A DNA stretch of 64,000 bases from Fontibacterium universale (GTDB taxonomy: Bacteria; Pseudomonadota; Alphaproteobacteria; Pelagibacterales; Pelagibacteraceae). Where the stretch lies: NCBI GenBank assembly GCA_965236175.1, contig CBDEAT010000003.1, positions 1-64,000 on the forward strand. Reading direction: 5' to 3'. The position numbers were made by a program, and so were the translations under genes. Under the pieces are notes generated by a model. The model searched no databases. It was not told the DNA's origin and saw nothing but the letters and a program-made list of their open reading frames with translations. The stretch's first letter is position 1. Every line of letters begins with the position of its first letter. Below, piece by piece: positions 39,869-48,609 of this stretch.

Positions 39869-40449
39869 TAATTTAAAAGAATCTTACCAATAATATTTTT
39901 TACCTGCAATTTAACTTTATTTTTAGAACTATTATAAATTATGAAATCCGCATAGTTTTCTTTGATCTTTTCGTTTGCTTGTTGTTTTTTTAATATATTT
40001 AAAAACTGTTTATCTAGATTCTTTCTTTTTTTTATTCTGCTTAAAAAAGATCTAGACCTAGTTTTAACAAGAATAAGAATATCAACAAAATTGAACATTT
40101 TATTCTCCACTAAAAGCGGAACATCTAAAACAACTAATTTCTTTTTTTTAAACCTAGATAAAAAAAGGACTAATTTCTTTCTAACTATTGGATGAATAAT
40201 CTTGTTCAAAAATCTAAATTTATTTGGATTTTTTTTAAGAGAATCCCTAAGCTCCTGTTTATTTATTTTGCCTTTATAAATTTTTAACTTAAAGAATTTT
40301 GAAATCTTTTTATTTACAATCTTATTGTTCTTATAAATATTAGCAACTTCATTATCTGCTGAAAAAATATTAAAACCTAGTTCTTTAAAAATATTTGCAA
40401 CAAAAGATTTGCCACTTCCAACCGATCCTAAAATGCCTACTCTAACCAT
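39868..40449 (-). CDS. coaE: dephospho-CoA kinase
   Basis: 193 aa, last step of coenzyme A synthesis. The P-loop is GILGSVGSGKSFVANIFKEL at residues 5-24, followed by NIFSADNEVANIY, FLNKIIHPIVRKKL and VVLDVPLLVENKM. The canonical family P-loop is GGIGSGK; here the equivalent is GSVGSGK. It overlaps aroE by 8 bp and dnaQ by one base. Confidence 0.95.
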   Translation of the reverse strand: MVRVGILGSVGSGKSFVANIFKELGFNIFSADNEVANIYKNNKIVNKKISKFFKLKIYKGKINKQELRDSLKKNPNKFRFLNKIIHPIVRKKLVLFLSRFKKKKLVVLDVPLLVENKMFNFVDILILVKTRSRSFLSRIKKRKNLDKQFLNILKKQQANEKIKENYADFIIYNSSKNKVKLQVKNIIGKILLN

Positions 40450-41269
40450 TAATTTTTTTTCTAAGTTTTTTATAAATATCTTTTGTTATTTTTGGATTTT
40501 TCTTATTCCAAATATAAAAAGCCTTCTGCGCTTGATAAACAAACATATCTAAACCTGTAAAGATTTTATGGCCGTTCTTTCTTGCGTCCTTTAAAAACCT
40601 CGTATTTTCTGGGTTATAAACAATATCCACGACATTAATTTTCTTATCAAAAATGCTAAAATCAAACTTCAGATCCTTCTGACCAACCATGCCAAGGCTT
40701 GTAACATTAATTAAAATTTGGACGTCTCCAAATACTTTATACCGATCATTCCATTTGATTGGATAAATAACCTTTTTAAATTTTTTCTTAAATACTTTTA
40801 GCTTAGAAAAAGTTCTATTAGTTATATATATTTTTTTCACTCCTTTTTGAATTAAAGCAAGAATAATAGAAGAGGTAACACCTCCGGCTCCAATAATTCC
40901 CGCTGTCTTAATTCTGGTTTTAACTTTCCTCAAGATGCCGTAAGAAAAACCATAAACATCAGTATTATCACCAACCAATTTTTTTTTATTTAAATACACC
41001 GTATTTACTGATGAAGTTCTTAGCGCATCTCCCTTTAAAATATCCAAATGTCTAATAACGCTTCCTTTAAAGGGGATGGTTACGTTAATTCCCTCTATCT
41101 CTCTTTTTCTAACTTTATTTAAAATTTTTTTTATTGCGGCTTGGGTAGTTTTTAATTTTTTATATTCACAATTAATTTTATTTTTGCGAAACCAATAATT
41201 ATGCAAAAGGGGAGATAAAGAATGTTTAATGGGGTTTCCAATAACTAAAAAGTTTTTTTTATTTTTCAT
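40442..41269 (-). CDS. aroE: shikimate dehydrogenase
   Basis: 275 aa NADP-dependent enzyme of aromatic amino-acid synthesis. The substrate motif VIGNPIKHSLSPLLHNYWF is near residue 9, with INVTIPFKGSVIRHLD and GDNTDVYGFSYGI. The Rossmann motif is IIGAGGVTSSIILALIQKG near 125. ITNRTFSKLK, INVTSLGMVG and GLDMFVYQAQKAFYIWNKKN are C-terminal. The start overlaps the end of maf by 11 bp. Confidence 0.96.
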   Translation of the reverse strand: MKNKKNFLVIGNPIKHSLSPLLHNYWFRKNKINCEYKKLKTTQAAIKKILNKVRKREIEGINVTIPFKGSVIRHLDILKGDALRTSSVNTVYLNKKKLVGDNTDVYGFSYGILRKVKTRIKTAGIIGAGGVTSSIILALIQKGVKKIYITNRTFSKLKVFKKKFKKVIYPIKWNDRYKVFGDVQILINVTSLGMVGQKDLKFDFSIFDKKINVVDIVYNPENTRFLKDARKNGHKIFTGLDMFVYQAQKAFYIWNKKNPKITKDIYKKLRKKING

Positions 41270-41847
41270 TTAATTTATAATAGTTATTTAATTGTTTAAT
41301 TGGCATTCCCATTACAGAGTATTCATCTCCCTTTATTTCTTCAAATAAATCTTTGCCCATTCCTTCTATTTGATAAACACCATATTTCTTGATGGTTTCT
41401 AAGCCCTACTTTTTGTAAATAATCTTTAATAAAATTATCCGAAAACTGCTTCATTTTTAAAACAACCTGTTCTGTGTGCATCCAAATAGTCGAACCATTT
41501 TTACTCAAACAAATAGAGCTAAACAAAGAATGTTCTTTGCCATTTAATCTTTGCATCAAGTTCATAGCTAATTCCATGGTTTCTGGTTTGTTAAATATAT
41601 TGCCTCCAAAATCCAAAACTTGATCAGCGCCGAGGACAATCTCGTTATATATTTTGCTGCTTATTTTTTTTGCTTTTGTTTCCGCTAGGGCCCTTGAAAT
41701 ATCAAATGAACTGAATTTCTCTGCCAATAAAGAATTTTTTATTTCATCCTCGTCTATGTTGGCCGCCTCTACTTTAACATTAAAACCAAAATCATTTAAT
41801 ATTTTTAGCCTTATCCCGCTAGCGGATGCTAAAATTATATTTCTCAT
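41259..41847 (-). CDS. maf: Maf-family nucleoside-triphosphate pyrophosphatase, one frameshift
   Basis: About 195 aa after correction. The N-terminal frame has NIILASASGIRLKILNDFGF, EIVLGADQVLDFGGNIFNKP and LNGKEHSLFSSICL. The frame slips by one added base near 41395. The C-terminal frame then gives ETIKKYGVYQIEGMGKDLFE and SVMGMPIKQLNNYYKLNEK, the normal ending (GxYxIEGxG...ximGlP). Maf proteins hydrolyse modified or non-canonical NTPs. It begins at the ppsR stop, in the conserved ppsR-maf-aroE-coaE-dnaQ order. Confidence 0.93.
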
Positions 41848-42662
41848 TAGCTATTTTTAATTTCGTGGATCTTTATAATTGAAGCCGCAGTTTCTTCTAC
41901 TGACTTTCTTGTTACGTCAATTGTTGGAATGTTGTTAGATTTAAAAATTTTTCTGCTTTCATCAAGCTCTTCCTTTATTCTTTCTAAATCAACATAAGAT
42001 GTATGCTTTTCTTCGCTTAGAGTATTAAGTCTGTTTTTTCTTATATCTACCAATCTTTCAGGGTCAGCAATCAACCCTACAATTGTCTTTTTTTTGTTTT
42101 TTAAAACTTCTTCTGGTATTTTTTGATTTGGAACCATGGGAATATTGGCTGATTTGTAACCTTTGTTTGCAAGATAAATTGTTGTTGGGGTTTTGCTAGT
42201 TCTGCTAATTCCCAAAATAATTATATCAGCCTCTAAAATTGTTTCTAATTTTTGACCGTCATCATGCTCAATGCTAAATTGCATTGCAGCAATTTTTTTA
42301 TAATATTCTTTATTTAAAATATGTTGGCCGCTTGGTTTTCTGTTGGCCTTTCTGTTAAGGGCCGTTTCAAATTTTGGAATTAAATAATCCAAAACTCCAA
42401 AGCAAGGAATTTTATATTTGTCTGTTTCTTGGATTAAAAAAGAAGTAACGGCGGGCTCCACAAGAGTATAAAGCACTATAGGGTTTCCCAGTTTATTACA
42501 TTTTTCCAATAAAGTTGTAATTTGGGCTTCCGTTCTAACAAAAGAAAAGTGGTGTAGGCTGTTATTAAAGTTCTCAAACTGGGCTTTTAAAGCAAGGAAT
42601 ATTCTATCAAGAGTTTCGCCGGTTGAATCCGATACTAAAAAAACATTATACTTTCTGTTCAT
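41847..42662 (-). CDS. ppsR: pyruvate, phosphate dikinase / PEP synthase regulatory protein (DUF299)
   Basis: 271 aa bifunctional kinase/phosphorylase that controls PPDK or PEP synthase by ADP-dependent phosphorylation. It has NVFLVSDSTGETLDRIFLAL at residues 6-25, then LVEPAVTSFLI and DIIILGISRTSKTPTTIYLA (P-loop GISRTSKT). NIPMVPNQKIPEEV and KTIVGLIADPERLVDIRKNR follow. It is the first leftward gene beyond the candidate origin gap and is divergent from hemE. Confidence 0.95.
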   Translation of the reverse strand: MNRKYNVFLVSDSTGETLDRIFLALKAQFENFNNSLHHFSFVRTEAQITTLLEKCNKLGNPIVLYTLVEPAVTSFLIQETDKYKIPCFGVLDYLIPKFETALNRKANRKPSGQHILNKEYYKKIAAMQFSIEHDDGQKLETILEADIIILGISRTSKTPTTIYLANKGYKSANIPMVPNQKIPEEVLKNKKKTIVGLIADPERLVDIRKNRLNTLSEEKHTSYVDLERIKEELDESRKIFKSNNIPTIDVTRKSVEETAASIIKIHEIKNS

Positions 42663-42936
42663 AAGTCTGTTGGCAAGCCTTTATAATTATCCTTTATACA
42701 TTTCTAACTTTAAAAAGAACAAAGGTTAACAGTTAATAAATTGTTATTATTTAATTAATAACATTAATAAGTTTTTTTTAGTATTTTAGAATTGTTGGTA
42801 ATTTTAAACAAACTACAAAAATATAAAGTTATTTAAAAAATTTAATCAACAAAACTTGTTAATAAACTGTTAATAAAAATATAAACACATTACTAACATA
42901 ACCATATAATACTACTATTTTAACTAATATTTATTA
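42663..42936. other. AT-rich divergent intergenic region, candidate chromosomal origin (oriC)
   Basis: No gene is seen. The 274 bp separate leftward ppsR (followed by maf-aroE-coaE-dnaQ) from rightward hemE. In Caulobacter and other alphaproteobacteria oriC lies beside hemE with this gene set on the other side. The gap contains two near-identical 15-mers, GTTAATAAATTGTTA (42732-42746) and GTTAATAAACTGTTA (42858-42872). It also has a perfect TTAA-N7-TTAA at 42859-42873, the CtrA-box pattern. Only weak 7/9 DnaA-box-like words are visible (for example TTATACATT near 42695). The role is inferred from synteny. It must also hold the ppsR and hemE promoters. Confidence 0.5.
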
Positions 42937-43951
42937 ATGAGTGGTTCTCTTCAATACTGTCTTTTAAATAAAAATAAAAATTTTCCTATATGGTTTATGA
43001 GACAAGCAGGAAGATATCTTCCAGAATATCAAAAAATAAGAAAAAAAAATAAAAATTTTATTAATTTTTGTTTAAATATAAACGATGCAATAAAAGTTTC
43101 TTTACAACCTGTAGATAGGTTTAATTTAGACGCAGCCATAATTTTTTCGGATATTTTATTAATTCTAAATGCTGTTGGTCAAAAAGTAGAATTTAAAGAA
43201 AAAATAGGTCCTATTTTAGAAAATTATAATCTAAATAAATTTTATAAAACAAGCGATAAAAATTTTATAAAAAAATTAAAAAATGTTTATAAAATATTAA
43301 AAAAAATAAAAAAAACACTACCAAAAGAAAAATCATTGATAGGGTTTGCCGGGTCCCCATGGACACTTTTAACCTACATGATCAACAAAGGGTCACCAAA
43401 AAAAAATAAAAATTTTTTAAAAAACCTTAAAAAAACAAGAAGCAATAAAAATAATTAAAAGATTAGAACATTTAATTTATATTCATTGCAAAGAACAAAT
43501 ATTAGCCGGGGCTGATATTATACAATTATTTGATAGTTGGGCCGGTTTAATTAATAAAAAAGACTTAAAAGATTTTTGCATCAACCCAAACAAAAATATT
43601 GTAAATAAAATAAAAAAAAACTTTCCAAACAACCCAGTTATTTGCTTTCCAAAGGGAATTAATAAAAATATCAATAATTTTATAAAAGAAGTGAGCCCAC
43701 ACGGAATTAGTATTGACCATAATGTAAGTCTTAAAAATTTAAATTTAAATAATAATGTAGTGTTTCAAGGAGGAATGAACCCGAAATTTTTACTAGGAAA
43801 TAACAAAAGAATGTTTAAAGAAGCAAAAAAATATTTAGATTTCTTTAAAAACAAACCATACATATTCAATTTAGGACATGGGATATTACCCGAAACAAAA
43901 CCAGAAAATGTTAAGAGACTAGTTGAATTTGTAAGGAGTTATAATTTATGA
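42937..43951 (+). CDS. hemE: uroporphyrinogen decarboxylase, one frameshift
   Basis: Haem synthesis, uroporphyrinogen III to coproporphyrinogen III. The N-terminal frame has IWFMRQAGRYLPEYQKIRKK (the RQAGRYLPEY signature), DAAIIFSDILLIL and LIGFAGSPWTLLTYMI. After one added base near 43430 it continues QILAGADIIQLFDSWAGLIN, GISIDHNVSLKN, FQGGMNPKFLLG and FNLGHGILPETKPENVKRLV. Corrected length is about 337 aa. The stop overlaps the hemH start by 4 bp. It starts at the right edge of the candidate origin gap. Confidence 0.95.
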
Positions 43952-44961
43952 GTTTTGATTTAGATAAAATAAATCATCCAAAAATAAAATTTGGGAAAAC
44001 TGGTGTTTTGCTAGTTAACCTTGGCACCCCAGATTCAACGAGCTGGTGGGATATTAGAAAGTATTTAAAAGAATTTTTATCAGACACAAGGGTAATAGAG
44101 GTTAATCCTATTCTTTGGCAAATAATTTTAAACTTATTTATATTAACCTTTAGGCCGTCAAAAACAGCTCATGCTTACAAACAGATTTGGATGAATGATA
44201 CCAACCAATCCCCGCTAAGATATTATACCAAAAGCCAAACTCAAAAATTAAAGGAAAAGATGGGCGGCGACAATGTCATTGTTGATTTTGCAATGCGGTA
44301 TGGAAATCCAAGTATAAAAAGTAAATTAGATTTTTTGCAAAAAGAAGGATGTGAAAAAATTATTATTTTTCCTTTGTACCCACAATATGCGGCCGCAACC
44401 ACAGCAACAGTGTGTGATGAGGTCTATAGAAATTTAATAACCATGAGATGGCAACCTAGTTTACAAACGATTCCTCATTATGAAAGCGAACCTTTGTTTA
44501 TTGATGCGCTTGTAAAGAGTATAAAAAAGAAAGTTTCAGAAATTAAATGGAAGCCAGATTTAATCTTAGCTTCTTATCATGGGATACCAAAAAAATATTT
44601 TACAAAAGGCGATCCATATCATTGTTATTGCCAAAAAACGACGCGACTAATTAAGGAAAAATTTAAAGACATTCCTATAGAGACAACTTTTCAATCGAGG
44701 TTTGGACCTGAGGAGTGGTTAACGCCCTACACCGATAAAACTTTAGAGGCGCTTCCTAGTAAAGGTAAAAAAAATGTGCTTATGATATGTCCAGGATTTT
44801 CATCAGATTGTGTTGAGACTTTAGAAGAAATAGCAATTCAAGGAAAAGAAAGCTTCCTCGAAAACGGAGGAGAAAACTATGATGTTGTTCCTTGCTTAAA
44901 CGATAATGATGATCATATTAAAATGATGGAACATATTGTTAAAAAATATTTAATTAATTAA
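43948..44961 (+). CDS. hemH: ferrochelatase
   Basis: 337 aa, inserts Fe2+ into protoporphyrin IX. Motifs are TGVLLVNLGTPDSTSWWDIR near residue 19, DFAMRYGNPSIKS, LASYHGIPKKYFTKGDPYHC (catalytic His), TTFQSRFGPEEWLTPYTD and GFSSDCVETLEEIAIQGKES (acidic metal relay). It overlaps hemE and hemJ by 4 bp and 1 bp, forming a hemE-hemH-hemJ operon. Confidence 0.97.
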   Translation: MSFDLDKINHPKIKFGKTGVLLVNLGTPDSTSWWDIRKYLKEFLSDTRVIEVNPILWQIILNLFILTFRPSKTAHAYKQIWMNDTNQSPLRYYTKSQTQKLKEKMGGDNVIVDFAMRYGNPSIKSKLDFLQKEGCEKIIIFPLYPQYAAATTATVCDEVYRNLITMRWQPSLQTIPHYESEPLFIDALVKSIKKKVSEIKWKPDLILASYHGIPKKYFTKGDPYHCYCQKTTRLIKEKFKDIPIETTFQSRFGPEEWLTPYTDKTLEALPSKGKKNVLMICPGFSSDCVETLEEIAIQGKESFLENGGENYDVVPCLNDNDDHIKMMEHIVKKYLIN

Positions 44962-45392
44962 TGAATTTATATTTAGCGCTCAAAGCAATCCACATTATAG
45001 CCGTTATTTCATGGATGGTCGGCCTTTTATATTTGCCAAGATTGTTTGTTTATCACGTTGAAAACAATAGTGAGGAAGCTTCAAAAATTTTTAAAGTAAT
45101 GGAAAAAAGATTAATGAAAATAATTATGAACCCAGCCATGATAGTTACCTGGTTGACTGGGTTGTCTATTTTGTGGATTTTGGGATTTAATAATATTTTT
45201 TCTTTGTGGTTATCGATCAAATTTTTATTTGTAATTATTCTCTCCGGCTATCATGGTTTTTTGTCCAAATGCTTGAAGGATTTTGAATTCGATAGAAATC
45301 AAAGAAGTTCAAAATTTTTTAGGTTTATAAATGAAATACCAACTATAATACTGATAATCATTGTCTTTTTAGTTATTTTTAAACCCGCTTGA
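44961..45392 (+). CDS. hemJ: protoporphyrinogen IX oxidase HemJ
   Basis: 143 aa inner-membrane protein with four predicted helices: about residues 4-25, 50-75, 78-98 and 120-140. The conserved histidine near residue 10 (ALKAIHIIAVISWMVGLLYL) and PRLFVYHVEN are the family hallmarks. RLMKIIMNPAMIVTWLTG carries a conserved arginine. It oxidises protoporphyrinogen IX, the step just before ferrochelatase, which fits its position. Confidence 0.94.
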   Translation: MNLYLALKAIHIIAVISWMVGLLYLPRLFVYHVENNSEEASKIFKVMEKRLMKIIMNPAMIVTWLTGLSILWILGFNNIFSLWLSIKFLFVIILSGYHGFLSKCLKDFEFDRNQRSSKFFRFINEIPTIILIIIVFLVIFKPA

Positions 45393-45458
45393 AATATAAT
45401 TAATTATTGTTATATTCCTCTCACATCTAAAAGTTTCTCAAGACAATCCCAAACATAA

Positions 45459-46730
45459 ATGAACCTACAAGAATTAAAAAACAAAACACCAGCAGATTTA
45501 ATTTTAGAAGCAGAAAAGCTAGGAATCGAAAATCCAAGCACAATGCGTAAACAAGAAATCTTGTTTGCAATTCTTAAAAAACTCGCTGAAAAGAATGAAA
45601 AAATTACAGGAAGCGGTGTTCTTGAAACATTACAAGACGGCTTTGGTTTTTTAAGAGCCACAGAGTCAAATTATTTACCAGGACCCGATGATATTTATGT
45701 AAGCCCAAGTCAAATTAGAAGATTTGGTCTTCGAAAAGGAGATACAGTCGAAGGAGAAATTAGAGCACCAAAAGATTCAGAAAGATATTTCGCGCTTTTG
45801 CAAGTTAGCAAAATAAACTTTGAAGATCCTGAAAAATCTAGAAACAAAATTAACTTTGATAACTTAACGCCTCTATATCCAGATGAGCGTATAAATTTAG
45901 AAGTTGAATCCAATAAAGCAGATAAAAAACCAGATTTAACAGCAAGATTAATTGATCTTGTAACTCCAATCGGAAAAGGTCAGAGAGCTTTAATCGTATC
46001 ACCACCTAGAGCTGGTAAAACAGTAATACTTCAAAACATTGCCCATTCAATTACAGCTAATCATCCTGAGATTTATTTAATAGTTTTGCTTATTGATGAA
46101 AGACCAGAGGAAGTTACTGACATGCAAAGATCTGTAAAAGGTGAAGTTATAAGTTCAACATTCGACGAACCTGCAATGAGACACGTGCAAGTAGCTGAGA
46201 TGGTAATTGAAAAAGCAAAAAGATTAGCAGAGCACAAAAAAGATGTTGTGATTTTATTAGATTCTATTACGCGATTAGGAAGAGCTTATAACGCAGTTGT
46301 TCCAAGTTCAGGAAAAGTATTAACGGGTGGTGTTGATGCGAACGCATTACAAAGACCAAAAAGATTTTTTGGTGCAGCAAGAAATATTGAAGAGGGTGGA
46401 TCTTTAACAATTATTTCTACAGCATTAATTGAAACTGGTTCAAGAATGGATGAAGTTATTTTTGAAGAATTTAAAGGAACAGGTAATGCCGAAGTTATAT
46501 TAGATAGAAAAATTGCAGATAAGAGAATTTTCCCAGCAATCGATATTACAAAATCTGGAACGAGAAAAGAAGACTTGTTATTTAAAAAAGAAGACCTTCA
46601 GAAGATGAACGTTTTAAGACGACTGATCGCTCCAATGGGAAATATGGAAGCAATAGAATTTTTAATTGGTAAATTAAGAGAGACAAAAAATAATGCTGAA
46701 TTTTTTGACTCGATGAATAAGTCTGCTTAA
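45459..46730 (+). CDS. rho: transcription termination factor Rho
   Basis: 423 aa. The N-terminal helical domain starts MNLQELKNKTPADLILEAEK. The cold-shock RNA-binding domain has VLETLQDGFGFLRATESNYL and DDIYVSPSQIRRFGLRKGDT. The ATPase has Walker A SPPRAGKTVILQNIAHSI near residue 183. IVLLIDERPEEVTDMQRSVK, LLDSITRLGRAYN and the Q/R loops follow. It is a hexameric helicase that ends untranslated transcripts. It follows the hem operon and converges on the LON gene with 7 bp between stops. Confidence 0.98.
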   Translation: MNLQELKNKTPADLILEAEKLGIENPSTMRKQEILFAILKKLAEKNEKITGSGVLETLQDGFGFLRATESNYLPGPDDIYVSPSQIRRFGLRKGDTVEGEIRAPKDSERYFALLQVSKINFEDPEKSRNKINFDNLTPLYPDERINLEVESNKADKKPDLTARLIDLVTPIGKGQRALIVSPPRAGKTVILQNIAHSITANHPEIYLIVLLIDERPEEVTDMQRSVKGEVISSTFDEPAMRHVQVAEMVIEKAKRLAEHKKDVVILLDSITRLGRAYNAVVPSSGKVLTGGVDANALQRPKRFFGAARNIEEGGSLTIISTALIETGSRMDEVIFEEFKGTGNAEVILDRKIADKRIFPAIDITKSGTRKEDLLFKKEDLQKMNVLRRLIAPMGNMEAIEFLIGKLRETKNNAEFFDSMNKSA

Positions 46731-46737
46731 TTAATTC

Positions 46738-47391
46738 TTAGTGGATTTGCCTTTCAAATCCAGGATTATTCCCAATAATATAAAAATTTATAATCTGATT
46801 GATTAGTAAATTTCTCTCAAGTAAAGTTTTTGCCTCAAGTAATCCTTGTTTTTCACTCACAGAAAAAGGACATATCATTGATAGTGAATTTATTAATTGA
46901 TCTGGCTCAACTTTTTCAACAATCTTCCAATCCGTAGATAAATGATGAATCTTAAATAGTTTTCTAGCTTTATCTATAAGCTGCAGCACATCAATCTTGT
47001 CATTGAATTTTATTTTTTCTAAATCATCTAAAAACTCATCATAAGTTACTCTAAATTTTCTATAAGGAAGATTAGTCTCGGCTTCATCTAAAATTCTAAA
47101 TCTCACTAAACCTTTTAGGTTTATCAAATATCTGCCATCAGCTGTTTTTGTGTGCGTGTCTATTTTACCAAGACAACCAACGCTGAACACTTCAGGTTTA
47201 TTTGAATTATTACTTCCTTTTGTTTGGATCATTCCAATCATTTTATTTGATGCCAACGCATCTTCGACCATTTTTTTATATCTAGGCTCAAATATATTGA
47301 GAGGCAAAATTGTATTTGGAAAGAACACTGCATTAGCAAGTGGGAAAATAGATATTTCTTGAGGAATTTCTTTTTTATCTAAAGTTGTCAT
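46738..47391 (-). CDS. LON substrate-binding (N-terminal) domain protein
   Basis: 217 aa. It matches the stand-alone LON_substr_bdg family: ISIFPLANAVFFPNTILPLN, IFEPRYKKMVEDALASNKMI and KPEVFSVGCLGKIDTHTKTA, then DGRYLINLKGLVRFRI. It lacks the AAA and Ser-Lys protease domains of Lon. The family is common in alphaproteobacteria and its role is unknown. It ends next to the tRNA-Gly gene region, where the integrative element has inserted. Confidence 0.92.
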   Translation of the reverse strand: MTTLDKKEIPQEISIFPLANAVFFPNTILPLNIFEPRYKKMVEDALASNKMIGMIQTKGSNNSNKPEVFSVGCLGKIDTHTKTADGRYLINLKGLVRFRILDEAETNLPYRKFRVTYDEFLDDLEKIKFNDKIDVLQLIDKARKLFKIHHLSTDWKIVEKVEPDQLINSLSMICPFSVSEKQGLLEAKTLLERNLLINQIINFYIIGNNPGFERQIH

Positions 47392-47482
47392 TATGAATTA
47401 ATATAGTGTTTAATTTGCTTTATTCAATTTCACTTTTCAATTGATTAAAATTTATTTTCATTTAATTTCACGGGATTATTAA

Positions 47483-47557
47483 GCGGGTGTAGCTCAGTGG
47501 TAGAGCGAATCGTTGCCAACGATTAGGTCGTGGGTTCAATTCCCTTCACCCGCTCCA
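47483..47557 (+). tRNA. tRNA-Gly (GCC anticodon), integration target
   Basis: Acceptor stem GCGGGTG (47483-47489) / CACCCGC, D arm GCTC...GAGC, and anticodon stem AATCG/CGATT with loop TTGCCAA give anticodon GCC (glycine). The T loop is TTCAATT, the discriminator is T and CCA is encoded (47555-47557). One T-T mismatch is seen in the T stem (GTGGG/CCCTT), present identically in the downstream partial copy. The last 47 nt plus 3 flanking bases are duplicated at 51909-51958. Confidence 0.95.
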
Positions 47558-47560
47558 AAT
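47511..47560 (+). repeat. attL: 50-bp direct repeat in tRNA-Gly 3' half
   Basis: Runs from the anticodon stem through the CCA end plus AAT. It is identical over 50 bp to 51909-51958. It is the tRNA-side attachment site, and the intact tRNA gene is preserved here. Confidence 0.93.
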
Positions 47561-47617
47561 TCAAAGCTGGTCGTAGCTTTTTTACTCTGTTTAATTCTTA
47601 AAAGGGTTCGGCACAAA

Positions 47618-47643
47618 ACGGACTCCCGTAGGACTTCCTAATC
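47618..47643 (+). repeat. candidate integrase arm site, left copy
   Basis: ACGGACTcccgTAGGACTTCC followed by TAATC lies between attL and the integrase start. It matches 51786-51810 at 7+10 flanking bases around a 4-base variable centre. Matching short repeats just inside both ends of an integrative element are typical of integrase or excisionase arm-type binding sites. Function is inferred. Confidence 0.55.
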
Positions 47644-47655
47644 GCGTGAGGTTGA

Positions 47656-48609
47656 ATGTATATTCGAAAACGTCGTGGGAAATGGCAGGTAACGATTAAG
47701 CGTAAAAACCTAAGGACTAGTGTAAAAACGTTTCTTTTTCGTAAGGATGCGGTTTTATGGGGAAGTAAAGAGGAAGTAAGACTTACGAATACCGAGGCAG
47801 GCTTAAGAGAAAAAGAATATCCTAAATTAAAAGAAGCCTTATTAAGGTATGTAAAAGAAATAAGTATAAGAAAACGATCTTACGAGATTGAAAAAAAGTC
47901 TATTCTATTAATTATTAAAAACGAAATAGAATTAATAAATCTACCTTTAAATAAAGTAAGCGTAGAGGTTTTAAATAAATGGAGAGATAGAAAATTACTC
48001 AAAATATCCGGCTCTAGTTTTAATCGTACTTTAGATATTATCTCCCACCTATTTACGATCGCTAGAAAGGAGTGGAGCTATAAAATAGAGAACCCTTGTT
48101 TAGATTTTATTCGCCCTAAGAATAACCCACCACGAAATAGAAGATTTAGCGATTTAGAAATAAATCTATTAATTAAAGGAAACCATACTCCCAATTTAAT
48201 AAGTATATTTTTAGAACTACTTTTAGAGACCGGGATGCGTAAAGGAGAGTTATTAAACGTTCAAAGGGATCACTTAGAAGGTAATCTTCTTTTTATACCT
48301 ATAACTAAAACTAAACCACGAACCATTCCTATATCCCAACGAGCAAGAGAATTATTTAATAGTATCGAATTACCCATCCGTATTAGCCGAAATAACCTAA
48401 ATAGAGCTTGGAGAAGGCTTTGTAGGCTATACAACATACCTAACGCTAAGATTCACGATTTAAGGCATCAGGCACTAACGGATATGATGAGTAAAAAAGG
48501 GTTAAACGTTCAAGAGACGATGTTAATTTCTGGCCACTCGAGTCCTAATATTTTACTCGGAATCTACTCTAATATTACGGCACGAGAAGTCGCTAAAAAG
48601 CTTAATTAA
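47656..48609 (+). CDS. tyrosine recombinase / phage-type integrase
   Basis: 317 aa. The N-terminal arm-binding region starts YIRKRRGKWQVTIKRKNL. A SAM-like core-binding domain lies around residues 60-150. The catalytic domain has Arg about 195 (LETGMRKGELLNVQ), Lys in ITKTKPRTIPIS, and His267-x-x-Arg270 in IHDLRHQALTDMM. The second His is in LISGHSSPNI, and nucleophile Tyr304 is in LGIYSNITARE. All catalytic residues are present and the frame is intact, so it should be active. A GAGG ribosome-binding motif lies 6 nt before ATG 47656. Codon use is less AT-biased than in neighbours. Confidence 0.96.
   Translation: MYIRKRRGKWQVTIKRKNLRTSVKTFLFRKDAVLWGSKEEVRLTNTEAGLREKEYPKLKEALLRYVKEISIRKRSYEIEKKSILLIIKNEIELINLPLNKVSVEVLNKWRDRKLLKISGSSFNRTLDIISHLFTIARKEWSYKIENPCLDFIRPKNNPPRNRRFSDLEINLLIKGNHTPNLISIFLELLLETGMRKGELLNVQRDHLEGNLLFIPITKTKPRTIPISQRARELFNSIELPIRISRNNLNRAWRRLCRLYNIPNAKIHDLRHQALTDMMSKKGLNVQETMLISGHSSPNILLGIYSNITAREVAKKLN

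Noticed and set aside
42900..42936. DnaA boxes near hemE
   Set aside because: Only 7/9 matches to the consensus are visible; in sequence this A/T-rich such matches are expected by chance.
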